Source of the DNA: Daphnia pulex
Taxonomy: Eukaryota > Arthropoda > Branchiopoda > Diplostraca > Daphniidae
Reading direction: 5' to 3'
DNA: 64,000 bases
Assembly: GCF_021134715.1 (NCBI RefSeq)
Contig: NC_060020.1
Span: 6,014,001 to 6,078,000, forward strand
Shown here in pieces: positions 12,026 to 24,007 of the stretch (its first letter is position 1; each line of letters opens with the position of its first letter). The position numbers and the translations under genes are program-made. The notes under the pieces were generated by a model. It worked only from the letters and a program-made list of their open reading frames with translations, ran no database searches and was not told the DNA's origin.

Positions 12026-13869
12026 TCATTCGGCAGACTTTTTCTTCTTCTTCTTCTTTTTTTCAACAGTTCCAGCAGCCTCTTCAGCTTCAGCAGCCAC
12101 GGGTGGCTCCTCGACATCCTCTGCCTTTGATTTCTTTTTCTTCTTCTTGTCTTTCTTCTCAACAACTTCTTCAGCAGCTTCAGCCGGTTCTTCCTTCGTC
12201 TCGACCTTAATGCGTTTTGGGGTTGCTGGAGTTCCGGATTCGTCTCCCTTGCGTTTAGTGGCAAGTGTAGAGTCTGCAGCCGCGTCGTATTGCCTTACCT
12301 CACTCTTGTTCTGATAAACGTCAAATTTACCACTCTGTCTGCCTGTGCCTGAAATGCGCGTGATGCCCCCTTGTTCAAGAACTCGGAGACGGGATTCGAG
12401 TTTGGCACGATGTTCGGTACCGAGGTCTGAATTAACATCATCTCCCAATGCGTCGACACGGCAAGCAAGAGCAGCTTTAGCAGCAAGCATACGCGAAACT
12501 TTTCCTTTCAGCTTGGTTGACGACTGGCCAACAAGTTGAGCATGATAAATAAGACCGTATTTAGGCGTATCGTGTTTAGTTTTAAGGGCGCGGAAAAGAG
12601 CTTTCTCTGCACCAAGAATTTGAACAGTTGAAGCAGGATGTTTGGCCAAATTCATTAAAGACCCAGCGTGAGAGATGAGTCGGGCACCAACAAGTTCGCC
12701 AACTAAAACTGTTAAATTCGGAGCGATGGCAAGCATTCTGCTCTTCAAATATTCGTACAGTTGACTGCGGTATTCAGTGATTTCGGTAACCTTTGCACAC
12801 AGAAAACGATAAGTTAACAACCTGTTTACAACTGTTAAAATTATAACAATACCTGTTCACACAAATGTGAAATATTCAAAATATCTTCCTCTGCAATTTC
12901 TGTTCCCATCGATATTTCCGCAGCTTCCTTGACCTTTTCCTCGACGTCTTCCGGAAGAATTTCTGAAAGATCTGTAGTTGCAGCGTTAGTTCGAATTCCC
13001 ATTTTTTGGACTGTTCGGACGAAGGCCAAGTTATCCGTAACGATTTTTCCCATTTCAGGGAAGTGCCAGCCGTACCACTCACGGCAGCGCATCACGTAAT
13101 TGTTCAATTCTTTGTCCAAGTCATCCAACAGAGAAACAGCCTGTAAGAAAAAGTAGTTAGTAATTTTTGTTACAAAGTCATAACAATGAAATCATACTTG
13201 AACAATCATTGTATCAATTTTGTCTGGGCTGAACTTCAGCTTGTATCTCGACAGGCTGTGGGCTAAGCCCAGAGCCATGGCCATCATTTCTTGCTTGGGG
13301 AGTCCTCCCATGAGACTGTCTGCTTGGCTTCGGATACATCTCATAAGCTCTTGAATTGCAGAGTTTGACAGACAGTTTATCTGTAATTTTTCTATTAGAA
13401 AAATAAAGTTATTAATTGTCCTATAAGCAATTATTTAATGTCAGTTACCTTTAATAGCTGAACCAAGTTTAGCATCAGCAACAGCTAAGGCTTCATGAGC
13501 CTCCTCTGCAAAGAGAGATTTTAACGTCTTACGAAGGGTCTTGGATAGTTTGCCTTCAATAGCGGCAGTTGTGGCAGACAAAGCTTCTGTGGTGTCAGTA
13601 AATTTTTTAAAATGCTTCAATTTTACCCTAAAGAACCAATAGTTATTAACCCAGCACTAAAAAAAATTACAGTTGTGTAGTGGTTACTTACACTTTGCTT
13701 GCACCTTCAGGTGTCTGAAAATCTTGGAAAAGATTGTCAGTCTGCTGAAGTTTCTTTTCATCTAACAGCTATAAACAAAAATATTTGAATTAATCGTACA
13801 CACGAAAATATAAAATAAATTTACCTTAAACACAGCATAGCCTGCTGGAGTTTCAAATAAGACAAGCAT
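12026..13869 (-). CDS. NOP58: Nucleolar protein 58, box C/D snoRNP core
   Basis: NOP58 binds box C/D guide RNAs with NOP56, fibrillarin and 15.5K in the nucleolus, supporting rRNA 2'-O-methylation. Six exons keep frame for 515 aa: 13869-13825, 13768-13692, 13627-13449, 13391-13198, 13140-12853, 12790-12026. The start [15 protein letters not shown] is the family N-terminus (NOP5NT). Then come [16 protein letters not shown], the coiled coil, [17 protein letters not shown], and the Nop domain with [20 protein letters not shown] and [20 protein letters not shown]. The C-terminus has the typical Lys/Glu repeats ending [11 protein letters not shown]. In vertebrates NOP58 introns host snoRNAs; here every coding intron is about 50-65 bp and none shows paired C (RTGATGA) and D (CTGA) boxes, so no intronic snoRNA is called. 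It is divergent from the gene starting at 14811. Confidence 0.97.
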
Positions 13870-13902
13870 TTTTCTTAAAACGTGGACCTCTTAATAGCTT
13901 CT

Positions 13903-14004
13903 TTAAGATAACCGGGCACACGTGGTCTGAATAGTCAGAAATGCAGTGAGAAAATGAGTTTCATGCAGACTTACACGAGTCTTGAAACGTTGCCGGTTTG
14001 CCAT
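13903..14004 (-). promoter_or_regulatory. Possible upstream ORF in the NOP58 leader
   Basis: On the minus strand, 33 nt upstream of the NOP58 ATG, a 33-codon ORF runs from ATG at 14004 (MANRQRFKTR...) to TAA at 13903. It contains a GTAAGT donor after CGT (13974) and an AG acceptor near 13928, so it may instead be split by a small 5'-UTR intron. It is not a known peptide. It could act as a translational brake on NOP58 if the transcript starts above 14004. Confidence 0.25.
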
Positions 14005-14810
14005 GACAAATTTTTACTACTAATCAGCAACCATGAAAATGACCATACTCGCAATTGAAATCAAAGCTGCTTTATTTAAAGAAATTTATTCAAAAATTAA
14101 GATATTATTTTAAAAATATTTGTTTGTCCCTCAATATATAAAACGTTATGATCTAAAGTCTAGAGAGAGGCAATGCAGGGCAATGTTCCATATGTAGGAC
14201 ATCGCCTCAAGCATTGAGGCAATTCAACATTTTCATCTTCGGCACTACTCTTTTTTAAGTTAGTTTTCTAAATGTGTATTGTGTAGATTGTCAACTTTTA
14301 TATAATTTCTTAAAGATGTGTAAATTCCGGCTCATTGTGTTTGAAGTATTAACGAAGTATTAACGACATTGCACTTTGCACAAACGACTAGCGAGTAGCG
14401 ACACAAATATAAAAACTTCACAAAAATTTAACCCATAAAAATAAAACACAAGCGATATTAACCATTTCTTAAAGCTTTCGTACATTATTTTGTATTTTAA
14501 TATTTGTAGAATAAACTGGTAGCTAGCAGTTGATTAGGAATTTAGAGAAAACAAAGAAAGGAGAAAAGTAAAATAAATAATGACAGTGGCAACACTGTAG
14601 CTTCTCTCCTTTCCAATCCTCCTATTTTTTCTAGTAAACACAAGAAACACAATTGTGTCAGTGAGGAACTTTCACATAAGAAAAGTCTATTTTGTTTTCC
14701 AAGCAATAGTTTTTCCTCTCGGCCTCTGATTAGAACGAGGTTTTTGTTCAAATTCATGATTGAGAGTTCACGCTCTTAGGCTCAACTTATTTAAAAAAAC
14801 AACTTGTGAA
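14005..14810. other. Divergent intergenic region NOP58 / coiled-coil gene
   Basis: AT-rich, no convincing coding exon on either strand. It probably contains the NOP58 promoter on the left and that of the 14811 gene on the right. A small perfect hairpin (GCCTCAA, 3-nt loop, TTGAGGC) lies near 14204-14220; its meaning is unknown. Confidence 0.4.
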
Positions 14811-15545
14811 ATGGACAACAATCGCTTCATATCGCGGTTGCATCCTTTTGTGGCAGCTCGTAATTCTATGCACAATAGTGTTTCGCCCGAAATTCACCGA
14901 TCTCCTTCTGTAGCTAGTAATATTCGACGATGTGCAACTAAAATAACATCAGATGAACAACGTGCTAAAGCTCGTGAACACCAAAAAAGATGGAGAGAAA
15001 AACTCAAAACTGATGTGGCTAAAAGTGCAGAATATAGAGAAATGCAGCGTGAAAGGACCAGGTACTTTCTCACAAATTTGCATGCCTTATGATTAACAAT
15101 TATCAATGTTGGCTTTCTATTTTAATTTTTCAGGATGTGGAAGGAAAAAATGAGAATCAATGAAGCTGAGAGATTTGGGGAGATTAGCAGGAAACACCAA
15201 GAACAATGTAAAAAATGGTGGGACAAGCTGACACCAGAGCAAAGAAGAGAGAAGCGGAAACAGTACAACCTCAAGTGGCGACAGAATCAAAAGAAGGGTG
15301 ATAGTGACTCTTCAGACAGTAAAGAGACTGATAACTGGCAATCATACAAGTCATACAATCAAACGATGTCAGAAAACAACTCAGGACCAAAAGCTGCCAC
15401 ATCTCTGACAGCTCCTGATTATTATTCTGTGAAAAGTAATGCACCAGTGTTCAATGTTGTGTCTGGCAGTGTAGTATACCCATTTTCCTATTTTCCTTTC
15501 AGATGCCAGATTCAAGATTCCGTTCAAAGAGGAACCGCTTCATAG
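14811..15545 (+). CDS. Unrecognised basic, coiled-coil protein
   Basis: Two exons, 14811-15061 and 15134-15545, joined by a clean GTACTT...TTTTTCAG intron of 72 bp, give 220 aa. The protein is highly charged. From about residue 45 to 155 it is rich in Lys, Arg, Glu and Gln, with evenly spaced Trp (HQKRWREKLK, KWWDKLTPEQRREKRKQYN, LKWRQNQKK), as in a long helix or an HMG-like or nucleic-acid-binding coil. This is followed by a Ser/Asp/Asn-rich low-complexity tail (GDSDSSDSKETDNW). No signal peptide or membrane segment. The end is uncertain: the segment 15471-15502 has GT...AG ends, but 32 bp is too short to be a likely intron. AATAAA-type signals follow near 15590 and 15731. I do not recognise a family; the even exon structure supports a real gene. 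The nuclear role is inference. Confidence 0.65.
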
Positions 15546-16672
15546 AAATACTTGGATATTGCAAGCTTTTCCTTTCGGGCCTCGTTAAAATAAAATAAAA
15601 AAAAATAATAATTCTTCCTCCCCTCGTGACTGTTCGAATTTGATAAAGAAAAGAAAATCCCAAAAAATCGCTGTTCATGTTTGTATAGTTTGGCTTGTGC
15701 TCATGATTCTTGTACCATTTGCTTGGGGAAATAAATGATTAGTTTCGTCTTGCATATTATATTTTAAAACATCAAAGAATGAACGTTTAAGTTTAAGAAA
15801 AGATAATCACTTCCTTACGAATCCTCATTTATGCAGTTCTGCGTGCACCTGCCAACTGGTTCAGCAATCAATTTTATTTCAATCAATTGTATCTAATGAA
15901 AAGATTTTGTATCGTAGCGATCGTAAAATAGTGAGAGGATTCACTTTGTTTGCAAAGACATTTTTTAACCACTCTATTTGGTATTTTGGGCAAAGCCTCA
16001 TTCATACCCGGAAGGGAAAGGAGTCTGCCAACACCCTGTGTCTTTATCTCTGCCAACAATATTGGAACTTTTCTTTTCTATGTATTATCATTAATATGAA
16101 CATGATATGAAGAAAGTTCATGAAAAAATTTTTTCTTACAATTATTTTGAGCTTGAAATTGTACATTTTCTCGACTCGGAGTCTCGGAAACAAAATGTAT
16201 TCAAACGAAAGCGAATTTTTGTTCCAATTCGATTTGGCAACGCAGCCTCATAGAGTTTGTTATTAATTTGAGATTTGACAGTGAAATTCTGCCAAATTTT
16301 AACAGAACTCTTTAGTCGTTACTCGTTAGAGCTCTATTGCAATTTTGGAAGAACGAGAACTCCCCTCTTTCAAATTTCATCTATACCTTAGTAATTATTA
16401 ATCTATTTCCTAAGGTAAAGATTGTCATAATTTTGCTTTTATTGTTTGTTCTTTCACAATAATAATCCCAGTGGTTTAAAATTTACACGGTTATTATCTA
16501 AATGATTCGTCGTAACACGACGTATGCTAATTTTAATTTGGTAAAACCACCAAGTATGTCAAAGCGGGTCATGGACGTTCAGGCCCCCTGTCAAAGCATA
16601 TACATCAATGTATAATATGCTACACCACTGTTGACCTTTTAGTTTTCATGTTCATTGTATATTTGAAAGGTA
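15546..16672. other. Intergenic region before the RING gene
   Basis: AT-rich non-coding sequence. The left part likely holds the 3' UTR of the 14811 gene; the right part holds the promoter of the RING-finger gene. A 67-codon plus-strand ORF at 15907-16110 has no recognisable features. Confidence 0.4.
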
Positions 16673-18122
16673 ATGGCGAGTCTACAACATTTGGAGTTTG
16701 AAGAGGCCATTAGTTGCCCAGTATGCTTATCACGTTTTGATGAAGCTGAAAAAAAACCAAAATATCTTGTGTCATGTTGTCATACAATCTGTCGATTTTG
16801 CCTGGAGGTATAATCTAATTGAGATCTCATTGAACTTTATTATCATAAAATGTTTCATCTAAAAACAGAAGATTTCTCGTTCTGGATTTCTGAGGCGTGT
16901 CAATTGTCCGATTTGCCGCTGTCCAACCGACTGTTCAGGTGGTGTCGATAGCCTTCCAACCAATAGTGATAAGTTGTACCTCTTAAAATTAGAGAAACCT
17001 TTAAATAAGAGTGACGACGAAACGTAAGTTAAATTATGACTTTCCACTTTTGTTTTCAAATTCTTTCAATGTTTTTATTTGGCAGCTTTAACTGGTGTTT
17101 CACATGCCGAAAACGAACATCTTCTCATTGTTCGACTGAAAAGCATTCGGTGATTGAAATGAACCCTCAACTTCTCAACAGCGACATTCAGCTGAACATG
17201 TCTACCATATCCTCCAGGCTTCGAGGTTGTGGCCAATCAATTCTACAGAATCGCATACAAATTGGATCAAAACTCGATCACATCAGTCAGTGGTTGTCGT
17301 CTCACCAGGAAATGATTGAACACTTAAAAACAACTAACTCGTCGCGGATCTCCCAACTTAGTGACATGATTGAAGGGACTGACATCACCATAAGCATCCA
17401 GAAGCTAATGCAACTTTCAATTAGCAAAGAACACGACCTTGGATTGTTGACTGATAACCTTCAAGAGGAAGCTTTTACTAAGAAATTACTTGACGAGTTT
17501 GAAGTCGTGGAGAACACAGCCGAGATCTCTACGATGGGCCGTTTCTGTTCGCTTCTCGACTTGCCTTCTGTGCCGCATCTTCGCAAAGGCCTTAGCTATT
17601 CAAATTTCTTTAAAAACCAATCAATGCGCTCGCATTGGCCAATTGTTTTGATCGAATCTTTGGCAGCCGGCAATAAAATTCCCCTCTCTAAACGCGACGA
17701 AGTAATTTCCTTTATTGGATGGCAACTTTAAATCGTTAATCTATTATTGTTTTTTGTTTAGTTTCGTCCCAGGGCAGCACAGAGTTCAACGATGCTCCCT
17801 TGCGTGGAATCGCCTCATCAAAGAGCAAGCCGTTATTTTACGCCTTTATCAGAATTATCACCATCGCCTTCATCAACTGCCTTTTCAAGCAACACTGGTA
17901 AGTTTACTTAGAAGTTAGAAGTATTACAAAATAAATGAGATTCAATAATTTCGCTTGTTAGGCGCATCTGGTGCTACACCTCTCGTGTCAGTTTTTCACT
18001 TTGGAACAACTACTGGGTCTTCGACAACTTCTTCATTAGGAACAGGCGGCACAAGAGAAAGGGAAATCCTTTTCGCTCGCAGAAGACGGCACCGTGCTAG
18101 CAATTCGCACGAAGCCCATTGA
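16673..18122 (+). CDS. RING-finger protein (putative E3 ubiquitin ligase, TRIM-like)
   Basis: Five exons keep frame for 400 aa: 16673-16807, 16869-17023, 17086-17701, 17762-17897, 17962-18122. An N-terminal C3HC4 RING is complete: C15-P-V-C18, C35-x-H37-x2-C40-x2-C43, C58-P-I-C61. A short second Cys/His cluster (WCFTCRKRTSSHCSTEKH) follows where TRIM proteins carry a B-box, but it is not a full B-box. Residues about 110-200 look helical (QNRIQIGSKLDHISQWLSSH). The C-terminal third is Ser/Pro/Thr-rich and ends with an Arg-rich stretch and SNSHEAH. RING domains recruit E2 enzymes, so ubiquitin ligase activity is the likely role; substrate unknown. The intron at 17702-17761 could be read through, giving a short isoform ending at 17731. 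Poly(A) signal AATAAA at 18151. Confidence 0.8.
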
Positions 18123-18234
18123 TTTAAAAAAAAGTATTGGTGATAAAATCAATAAATGTAAAAATTTGTAATGTAAATACGATTTTAGGAAACAATGCAA
18201 ATACACTTCAGTTAATATTAACATAACGTACTAT

Positions 18235-18595
18235 AGACCTTATTCGAATCCAAAGGTATGGGTCAAGCCGACCCCTTTGCGTCCCGTTGCAGTATGAAGG
18301 GGTGCCGTGAACAGAAGATTTTTATTTGGCTCGCCCCGCAGTACATGAATTTAGGCTTTACGGGTAAATCGTGCCCGAGGGAAGAATAGGGAGGAAAGGA
18401 GAGAATGAAAAAAAGAGGGGACCAGACTTTCCTTTTCTCCCTATTCTTCCCTCGGGCACGATTTACCCGTAAAGCCTAAATTCATGTACTGCGGGGCGAG
18501 CCAAATAAAAATCTTCTGTTCACGGCACCACTTCACACTGCAACGCGACGCAAAGGGGTCGACTTGACCCATACCTTTGGATTCGAATAAGGTCT
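18235..18595. repeat. Foldback (inverted-repeat) element
   Basis: Left arm 18235-18400 and right arm 18431-18595 are inverted copies of about 165 bp with only a few mismatches, separated by a 30-bp purine-rich spacer. The outer ends read AGACCTTATTCGAATCC and its complement. I see no transposase ORF and no convincing target-site duplication. It sits 112 bp after the RING gene stop and abuts the tandem array to its right. Best read as a non-autonomous foldback or MITE-like insertion. Confidence 0.85.
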
Positions 18596-18596
18596 C

Positions 18597-21190
18597 CTGT
18601 TTGGATGATGGTTACATGGTTAATAAAAAGTGGGATCGTCCCACACAAAATTAACTTTTACCTGTAATCAACGGCACCGTTGATTTTGTTTCGCTGATTC
18701 CATTCGTGAACTTTAATTGGCGTAATTCTGCGCTTCGTTTGATGGCTAACTGAAAAGTAATTCTAATTTATATTTACTCTATGCACACTATTGTTTATCG
18801 GCATGAACATCAATCAACAGCAGTATCATTCCTTGTTCATATTATGGCATTTTTCTATAATTGTTTATAATGACTCTATCAGAAGACGTGAATATGCCCC
18901 GATACAGATGAAGAAGTACTCAATACAACTTCATCTGTAGGGTGTGAAATTGACGATGAGATTAAGATAATTACGTGGGCGTAATAATCAATTATTCTTA
19001 TTAGTCTCTTCACAGAAGAATCATCATAGTAGAATCATACTTCATCATGTCAATGATGAACATATATATATACTGGTACACGGGAAGATCTGACTACATT
19101 CTTGTCAAGTCAAAACTCTTTCTGATAAAGCTAATTATTCAGATGAATTGAAGAAAAAATACAATGTGATGTGAACGGAATATTTGAGACCGATGTTCAT
19201 TGATTCAAATGCTCAGCTTTCAATTGGAAAGCAATGAAATCAGTGAAAATCGTTGAGTAACAGTAAATGCGTATCCGAACGGTGTTTCTCCCTTCCCCAA
19301 TAGAGTTAACTGTTTGGATGATGGTTACATGGTTACATGGTTAATAAAAAGTGGGATCGTCCCACACAAAATTAACTTTTACCTGTAATCTACGGTACCG
19401 TTGATTTTTGTTTCGCTGATTCCATTCGTGAACTTTAATCGGCGTAATTCTGCGGTCCGATTGAAGTTTGGTTGTCTATTAATTCTAAGTTCTATATATT
19501 ATTTACAACCGAATTTTATTTGGCGTTAACATCAGCCAAAACAGCGTCATTTGCTCTTTATATTCTAGAATTTCTTCTAGCATTAAACAGTTATTCGGTC
19601 AACCTAAGAAACTAGTTGAAATCGCAATTGATTTGTCTTTATCATCAAATCAATGTGATTAAGGTTAAGCACATCAGATATTGACTAATTGTTCCTATCT
19701 TCGTGTCAAGGAAATGATATAGTGAATTATTATGACAGAGTGTTGAAACCGGGGGAGCTTAATTACTCAACACCCTACCGAGTAAATTACTAGGTGAACA
19801 TTAGTTACACGGTTAATATAAAGTTAAACACACAATGAATTATTAATGTATTCAACGACCCCATTTAGTTTACTTCGCTGATTCCATTCATGAACTATAG
19901 TCGACGAAATTCTGCCCTTCAATTAAGGTCTATTTGAAAGGGAATTCTACCTTTTACTAATTACAACCGAATTTTAATTGGTAGTAACGTTAATCAACAA
20001 CAAACAGTGTCATGCGCTCTTGAATTTTTTTAGAACTTAGTCTACAAGTTTAGTGAATATTGATGAAACAATCCTACTAGGGCCACGGGAGACAAAACTC
20101 GTCCATTCATTCGGTATAGTAAGTTTCTTAAATCGTCTACTGGTATACTTCTTCTTGAATGAAGCAAATATGCAGTTGACGATTGTGTACCATGAAAAAG
20201 GCGAGCCAGGGTCCATAGCAATTGGATTAGAGATCACTGTATAAAATTGTAAACCTAACATAATCTCCAGTGATCTGGAAAATCTGAAGATTCTGTTGGC
20301 CAGTCTGAACAGTGTCTCTTGACTCTCTTCAACTTAATATTACAATTAGATTGGAAAAAAAAACATTAAGATATGAACGGAACTATCGAAACTAATGTTC
20401 ATTGATTTGAAATATCAAATGTTCAATTAAAGTAATTTAATCGGCGAATATAGTTGTGTAACAGTAAATGTGTAACCGAAAAACCGGTGCACACGCTATA
20501 TTGCCCTCCGGCTAGGGCCACATGACCTCCAGGTTGCAGCTCACTGGTGTTTCTCCCTTTTTTTTAACTAGAAAAAAGGGGAAAAGAGTTAACTGATTGG
20601 ATGATGAAATCGTTACATGGTTAATAAATATTGGGATAGTCCCACACATGATGGACTTTTACCTTGAATCAACTTGTGTTGATTTTGTTTCGCTATTTCC
20701 ATTCATGAACTTTAATCTAAGCAGTTCTGCACTTCGATTGAGGTATAAACGATGTATTATTTTATTTATAATCCAATTTTTTAACCTAATATTGTTTGGT
20801 AGTATCATCAGTCGATAACAATGTAGTTAGCTCTTTAAATTCTAGATATGACTCTAGTAAATTAGACTTGAATTACCATGTAAGGCAGCACCCGGATATA
20901 TATTATTTAAGGAACTTAATAATATCATTGTGGTGTTACTTATAATACAAGATAATGTCATAAATTAAATAAAATGGAAGGAATATGTTCTCTAGTACCC
21001 GGCTATGTCCGACAGCTAATTTAGGAAGTCTGATCGGCGTTAAAATTCGTTATTATTACCATCATCTAGAAACAAATTACATCATGTAATAAACGGAACT
21101 ATCGAACAAAGTGTTCATTGATAAGAAATTTCAAATCTTCATTAGGAAAGCAATTTAATCGGTGAAAATTGTTGCGTAACAGGGAATGTG
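18597..21190. repeat. Degenerate tandem array, about 0.5-0.8-kb units
   Basis: Four diverged units start at about 18597, 19311, 19790 and 20590. Each opens with a TTTGGATGATGGTTACATGG-like block, then GTCCCACACAAAATTAACTT and TTTCGCTGATTCCATTC plus GAACTTTAAT. Three units close with a GAACGGAAC...TGTTCATTGAT block before GTAACAG (19174, 20376, 21093). Units differ by substitutions and indels, so the array is old. No tRNA or rRNA. A short coding relic lies in the third unit. Nothing else of note until the UBA5 start. Confidence 0.75.
20053..20244 (+). pseudogene. RAD9-like checkpoint-clamp fragment (relic)
   Basis: An ATG-less open frame of 64 codons reads ...ANMQLTIVYHEKGEPGSIAI... This resembles, from memory, the segment of the RAD9 clamp domain that reads (F)AESANLNLSIHFDAPG. 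It stops after GLEITV without the rest of the domain and is embedded in the repeat array, so it looks like one captured exon of a RAD9-family gene and not a working gene. The assignment rests on a short stretch and would need a homology search. Confidence 0.3.
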
Positions 21191-21417
21191 CGGGGAATGT
21201 TTAATCCAAATCCAATACGCTTAAATTAAAGTCTTCCGTTGCCTATGGCAAATTATTCCGACTTCTATCGCTAGGTGGTGCACACTTCTCTGGACTAGTA
21301 GATGACGGCTGATGACGGTGTCGTGTTTACTTTCACCGTTTCATCAGAATCTTCTTTCACTGAAAGTAGTTCAGTGTTCTGTAGATAATATAATATCCAA
21401 CTTAGTATTCCGTAAAA

Positions 21418-22974
21418 ATGGAAGATTTGAAGAAAAGAATTGCCCAGTTGGAAGAAGAACTGAGACTGGAGAAGTCTAAGAATGAATTATCTTCGGTTGC
21501 TCGTCCGAAAATCGGTCAAATGTCATCCGAAGTTGTCGACTCTAATCCCTACAGGTAGAAGTTTAATATTTGCAATTATTACCCCATTAACATTAAACAT
21601 GTCTTGTTTTTAGTCGACTGATGGCTCTCAAGCGTATGGGGATTGTTGAAAACTATGAGAAAATCAGAGACTATACTGTTGCTGTGGTTGGTGTTGGTGG
21701 TGTTGGCAGTGTCACTGCTGAAATGTTGACACGCTGTGGAATTGGCAAGGTAAAGTTGTCAGTTTTTCAGATTTGTATTTGTTTTTAGATTTATAGTTAC
21801 ACTTCTTTTGTACAGCTGATTTTGTTTGATTATGACAAAGTTGAACTGGCAAACATGAATAGACTCTTCTTCCAACCTCATCAATCTGGCTTGTCCAAAG
21901 TAGAGGCTGCAGCAAATACTCTTTCCTTCATCAATCCTGATGTCCAGTTTGAAACCCACAATTACAATATTACAACCATGGATAATTTTCAACACTTCAT
22001 GGGAAGAATTAAGTATGTTTGATTTGCTAAAGTACATCAACATTTAACCTAAAAATGTTGGTTTTGATTTTAGAGAAGGAAGTCTAACTGGAGGTCCTGT
22101 GGATCTAGTGCTTAGTTGTGTGGACAACTTTGAAGCTCGAATGGCTATCAATGCAGCATGCAATGAAATCAATCAAATATGGTTTGAATCGGGTGTTTCT
22201 GAAAATGCTGTCTCTGGCCACATCCAGTTTTTAATTCCCGGAAAAACCGCCTGTTTTGCTGTGATAATATTTAAACTGCATTCTATTATGAGTGATATAA
22301 AGATCTCATATTTTCATTTATTTTGCAGTGTGCTCCTCCTCTTGTTGTGGCATCTAACATTGACGAGAAAACTCTGAAAAAGGATGGAGTATGTGCGGCA
22401 AGTCTTCCCACTACGATGGCTATTGTTGCTGGATTTCTAGTTCAAAATACGTTAAAGTAAATCAATAGCCTATTTGCATAGTCCTCTATAAATGTTCTAC
22501 ATTAATCTCTTTATATTAGGTATTTGTTGAAGTTTGGCCAGGTTAGTTATTATTTGGGTTATAATGCAATGCAAGACTTTTTCCCGACTATGATGATGAA
22601 ACCAAACGATGGTTGTGATGATTACTATTGCCGCCTGAGGCAAAAGGAACAACAAGAATTTTTAGCTTTAAATCCAGTGAAGGAAGTTGCGGCCGAAGAA
22701 GTTGCCGTTGTTGTACATGAAGAGAATGAATGGGGTAAAATGTTGTTATACTTAAGGAATAGCTGTTTCTATAATGCGCGCTTGATTATATCTAGGAATA
22801 TCGTTGGTGGATGAATCGGTGCCGGTTGTCGGTGGGGACCGAACCGAAGTAGCTCCAGGAATTCATGCTGCATACGATCTGCCTGCCGGGGAAGATGTGG
22901 AATTGGGAGCAAGTGAATCTGTTGATGCTAACATCAGTCTTGAAGAACTCATGGCACAGATGAAATCCATGTAA
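21418..22974 (+). CDS. UBA5: UBA5, UFM1-activating E1 enzyme
   Basis: UBA5 adenylates UFM1 and passes it to UFC1 in the UFMylation pathway, which acts at the ER and on ribosomes. Seven exons keep frame for 392 aa: 21418-21554, 21614-21749, 21816-22012, 22074-22260, 22329-22456, 22520-22734, 22796-22974. Motifs: N-terminal coiled start [15 protein letters not shown]; the nucleotide-binding [78 protein letters not shown]; and the active-site region [13 protein letters not shown], with the catalytic Cys in GVCAA. The C-terminal tail has the acidic UFM1/GABARAP-interacting segment ([10 protein letters not shown]) and ends [10 protein letters not shown], the UFC1-binding helix. Complete. Convergent with TMEM41A, 115 bp apart. 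Confidence 0.97.
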
Positions 22975-23089
22975 AGTTAAATGTTTTTTGTTGAAAATCC
23001 ATGGAAAATGTTGATTGAACGTGAAGATACAGAGTATCAGACATTCCTATATTCAACAGTGCTGTTATATTTTACATACATTTTACACA

Positions 23090-24007
<918 letters not shown>

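Noticed and set aside
13141-13824. snoRNAs in NOP58 introns
   Set aside because: Checked because NOP58 introns host snoRNAs in other animals. The introns are about 50-65 bp and lack paired C and D boxes.
14204-14220. Small hairpin GCCTCAA...TTGAGGC
   Set aside because: Seven base pairs only, in AT-rich intergenic DNA; no T tract, histone context or other sign of function.
15471-15502. Possible intron near the end of the 14811 gene
   Set aside because: GT...AG ends and a pyrimidine tract are present, but 32 bp is below a workable intron size; the unspliced frame is already a good ending.
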